Under the pieces are notes generated by a model. The model was not told where the DNA came from and made no database searches. It was given only the letters and a program-made list of their open reading frames with translations. A stretch of DNA of 64,000 nt from Mycobacterium sp. 852002-51971_SCH5477799-a (lineage in GTDB: Bacteria > Actinomycetota > Actinomycetes > Mycobacteriales > Mycobacteriaceae), in NCBI RefSeq assembly GCF_001667145.1, contig NZ_LZIF01000096.1, positions 41,085-105,084 on the forward strand, in the 5' to 3' direction. The stretch's first letter is position 1, and each line of letters opens with the position of its first letter. Below are positions 63,020-64,000 of the stretch, one piece after another. The position numbers and the translations under genes are program-made.

Positions 63020-63958
63020 CTAAGCGGCCAGGGCCAGATATGCCTGGATCGTGGTGCCGATCGCGGTGGTGTGCGTCCGTACCAGGTCGGCGACCGCATT
63101 GACCAGCAACAGGCCTCGGCCGCCATCGGCGGTCGGTGGACGGTGACCGCCAAGGGGATCGTCGAACCGGCCGGTATCGCTAGCCTCGCAGACGAGGTGG
63201 CGGCCATGCTGCCACAGCGCCAGGCGGCAGGCGCTGCTGGTGTGTTGCAGGCTGTTGGTGGCCAGTTCGGTGGTGATCAGTAGCAAGTCGCTGAGCCGTC
63301 CGGTGGGCAAGCCGAGCCAGGTGGCGTAGCCGGCGGCAAACGATCGCGCGGGGTTCAGATCGGCGACGTGTTCGACCGTGTAGGTGCGTGCCGCCGGGTT
63401 GGTCGGCAGCGGCCGATTGCAGCGAGCCAACGCCTCCCCGGGCGCGTAGTCGTCGCTGTCGACTGACGCCCCGTCTTGCAGCAGCAGGGGGTGAGTGGTG
63501 CGGGCGTCGGCAAGCGTTCGGGCATCGAGTTGGGCGGCGTTGTATGGGCATAGGCCCGTCACCTCGTGACCGTCAAACGCGAGGTTGCACAGGGCCTCAA
63601 GCCGCAGACAGGCGGGATATTCCAGCTGGCTGCGCCCAGCCCAGACGCATTCGCCGACCAGGCGCACCCGTCGACCCGGATATTTTGCGACGAAATTGCC
63701 GAACAGCGCGATCATGCGCCCTGGGTTGCGGCCCACCTCGGTTATATCGACCAGCGTTACCTCGGCAGCGTCGGTGCCCAGTGCGTCGTGCAACATATCC
63801 AGGTTGTATTTCGGTACAGCGACCAACACCGGCTCATCGTTCGCTAAGCCGTCGACGATGTAGGGTGCGGTCGAATCGATGTAGTGCTGCTCAGAGCGAT
63901 AGAACAACGCTTGATGACGTACACCGCGTGCGGCGGCAAATGGATCGTCGACTATCAA
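63020..63958 (-). CDS. MEDS-domain/HATPase anti-sigma-type regulator
   Basis: 312 residues from TTG 63958. N-terminal MEDS (DcmR-like) sensory domain (about 12-160): RHQALFYRSEQHYIDSTAPY, FVAKYPGRRVRLVGE and CNLAFDGHEVTGLCPYNA. C-terminal GHKL ATPase of the RsbW/anti-sigma type (about 190-312) with N box ELATNSLQHT (231-240), Asp261 in SDTG and G box DGGRGLLLV. The architecture is that of RsbA-like anti-sigma kinases, which bind a sigma factor or anti-anti-sigma factor elsewhere. The promoter region runs off the window. Confidence 0.87.
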   Translation of the reverse strand: MIVDDPFAAARGVRHQALFYRSEQHYIDSTAPYIVDGLANDEPVLVAVPKYNLDMLHDALGTDAAEVTLVDITEVGRNPGRMIALFGNFVAKYPGRRVRLVGECVWAGRSQLEYPACLRLEALCNLAFDGHEVTGLCPYNAAQLDARTLADARTTHPLLLQDGASVDSDDYAPGEALARCNRPLPTNPAARTYTVEHVADLNPARSFAAGYATWLGLPTGRLSDLLLITTELATNSLQHTSSACRLALWQHGRHLVCEASDTGRFDDPLGGHRPPTADGGRGLLLVNAVADLVRTHTTAIGTTIQAYLALAA

Positions 63959-63988
63959 ATCCGTTGTACCCCGCCCCCGCCCGCGCCG

Positions 63989-64000
63989 CCCCCCCCCCCC
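63989..64000. repeat. C homopolymer at window end
   Basis: The final 12 bases are C, preceded by a C-rich tract (63970-63988). It lies upstream of the MEDS gene start. It may be a contig-end sequencing artefact or a genuine slippage-prone tract. Confidence 0.7.

Overview
The window is high-GC mycobacterial chromosome. PE, PPE and EsxJ/EsxI-type genes, an mfd-mazG-lpqU-eno-ftsB-DUF501-ppx2 block, a glmU-prsA-lpqT-rplY-pth block and a pks16-ispE-ksgA-rpfB-tatD/metG block all match the Mycobacterium tuberculosis gene order around Rv0998-Rv1040, read in the opposite direction. PE8/PPE15-type proteins and an EsxI/EsxJ pair point to a slow-growing, ESX-5-bearing mycobacterium. The species cannot be named from the sequence alone.

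Layout. 1-3.6 kb: an accessory stretch with a partial methyltransferase, a DUF732 secreted protein, a Ser/Thr kinase and, tail to tail with it, a GarA-like FHA protein. It ends at a DUF1508 fragment abutting tRNA-Leu(UAA). 3.9-6.9 kb: PE-PPE-EsxJ-EsxI cassette closed by a strong hairpin. 7.1-17.9 kb: trcRS followed by a fully co-linear kdpFABCDE operon, with an extra 27-residue membrane ORF before kdpF and an unusually long KdpC. 18-28 kb (minus strand): ppx2, DUF501, ftsB-like, eno, lpqU, mazG, mfd and a TetR regulator. 28-34 kb: tRNA-Gln, glmU, prsA, an ArsC-family protein, lpqT, an SDR, rplY and pth. 34-42 kb: pks16, ispE, ksgA, rpfB, tatD and metG. 42-54 kb: a DUF4832-like lipoprotein, an oxidoreductase/ECF41 sigma pair, pabB, rsmI, pmt, arcA, an AlkB-like protein, two tandem lipoproteins and the cAMP-dependent acetyltransferase. 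54-64 kb: accessory genes (M42 peptidase, Rieske oxygenase with divergent TetR, CocE/NonD hydrolase, PPE, a small secreted protein), then a gene graveyard, then a MEDS-HATPase regulator. The window ends in a C homopolymer.

Functional themes are phosphosignalling (kinase/GarA, TrcRS, KdpDE), type VII secretion substrates, potassium uptake, cell-envelope precursors and remodelling (GlmU, RpfB, LpqU, Pmt, FtsB-like) and replication/repair/translation housekeeping (Mfd, MazG, KsgA, RsmI, MetG, Pth).

The most notable hidden structure is at 62.45-62.95 kb. A short minus-strand ORF is an in-frame fusion of the region-2 part of SigK to the extreme C-terminus of its anti-sigma factor RskA. It abuts head to head a frameshifted 3' fragment of an MPT70/MPT83 fasciclin gene. 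Two deletions would explain this fossil of a SigK-RskA-MPT70 locus. Other leads are a GarA-like protein next to an orphan kinase, a repeated GTTAAGAAnCCGTAAA box shared by the kdp and PE-PPE-Esx upstream regions, the pre-kdpF microprotein and the 120-residue insert in KdpC.
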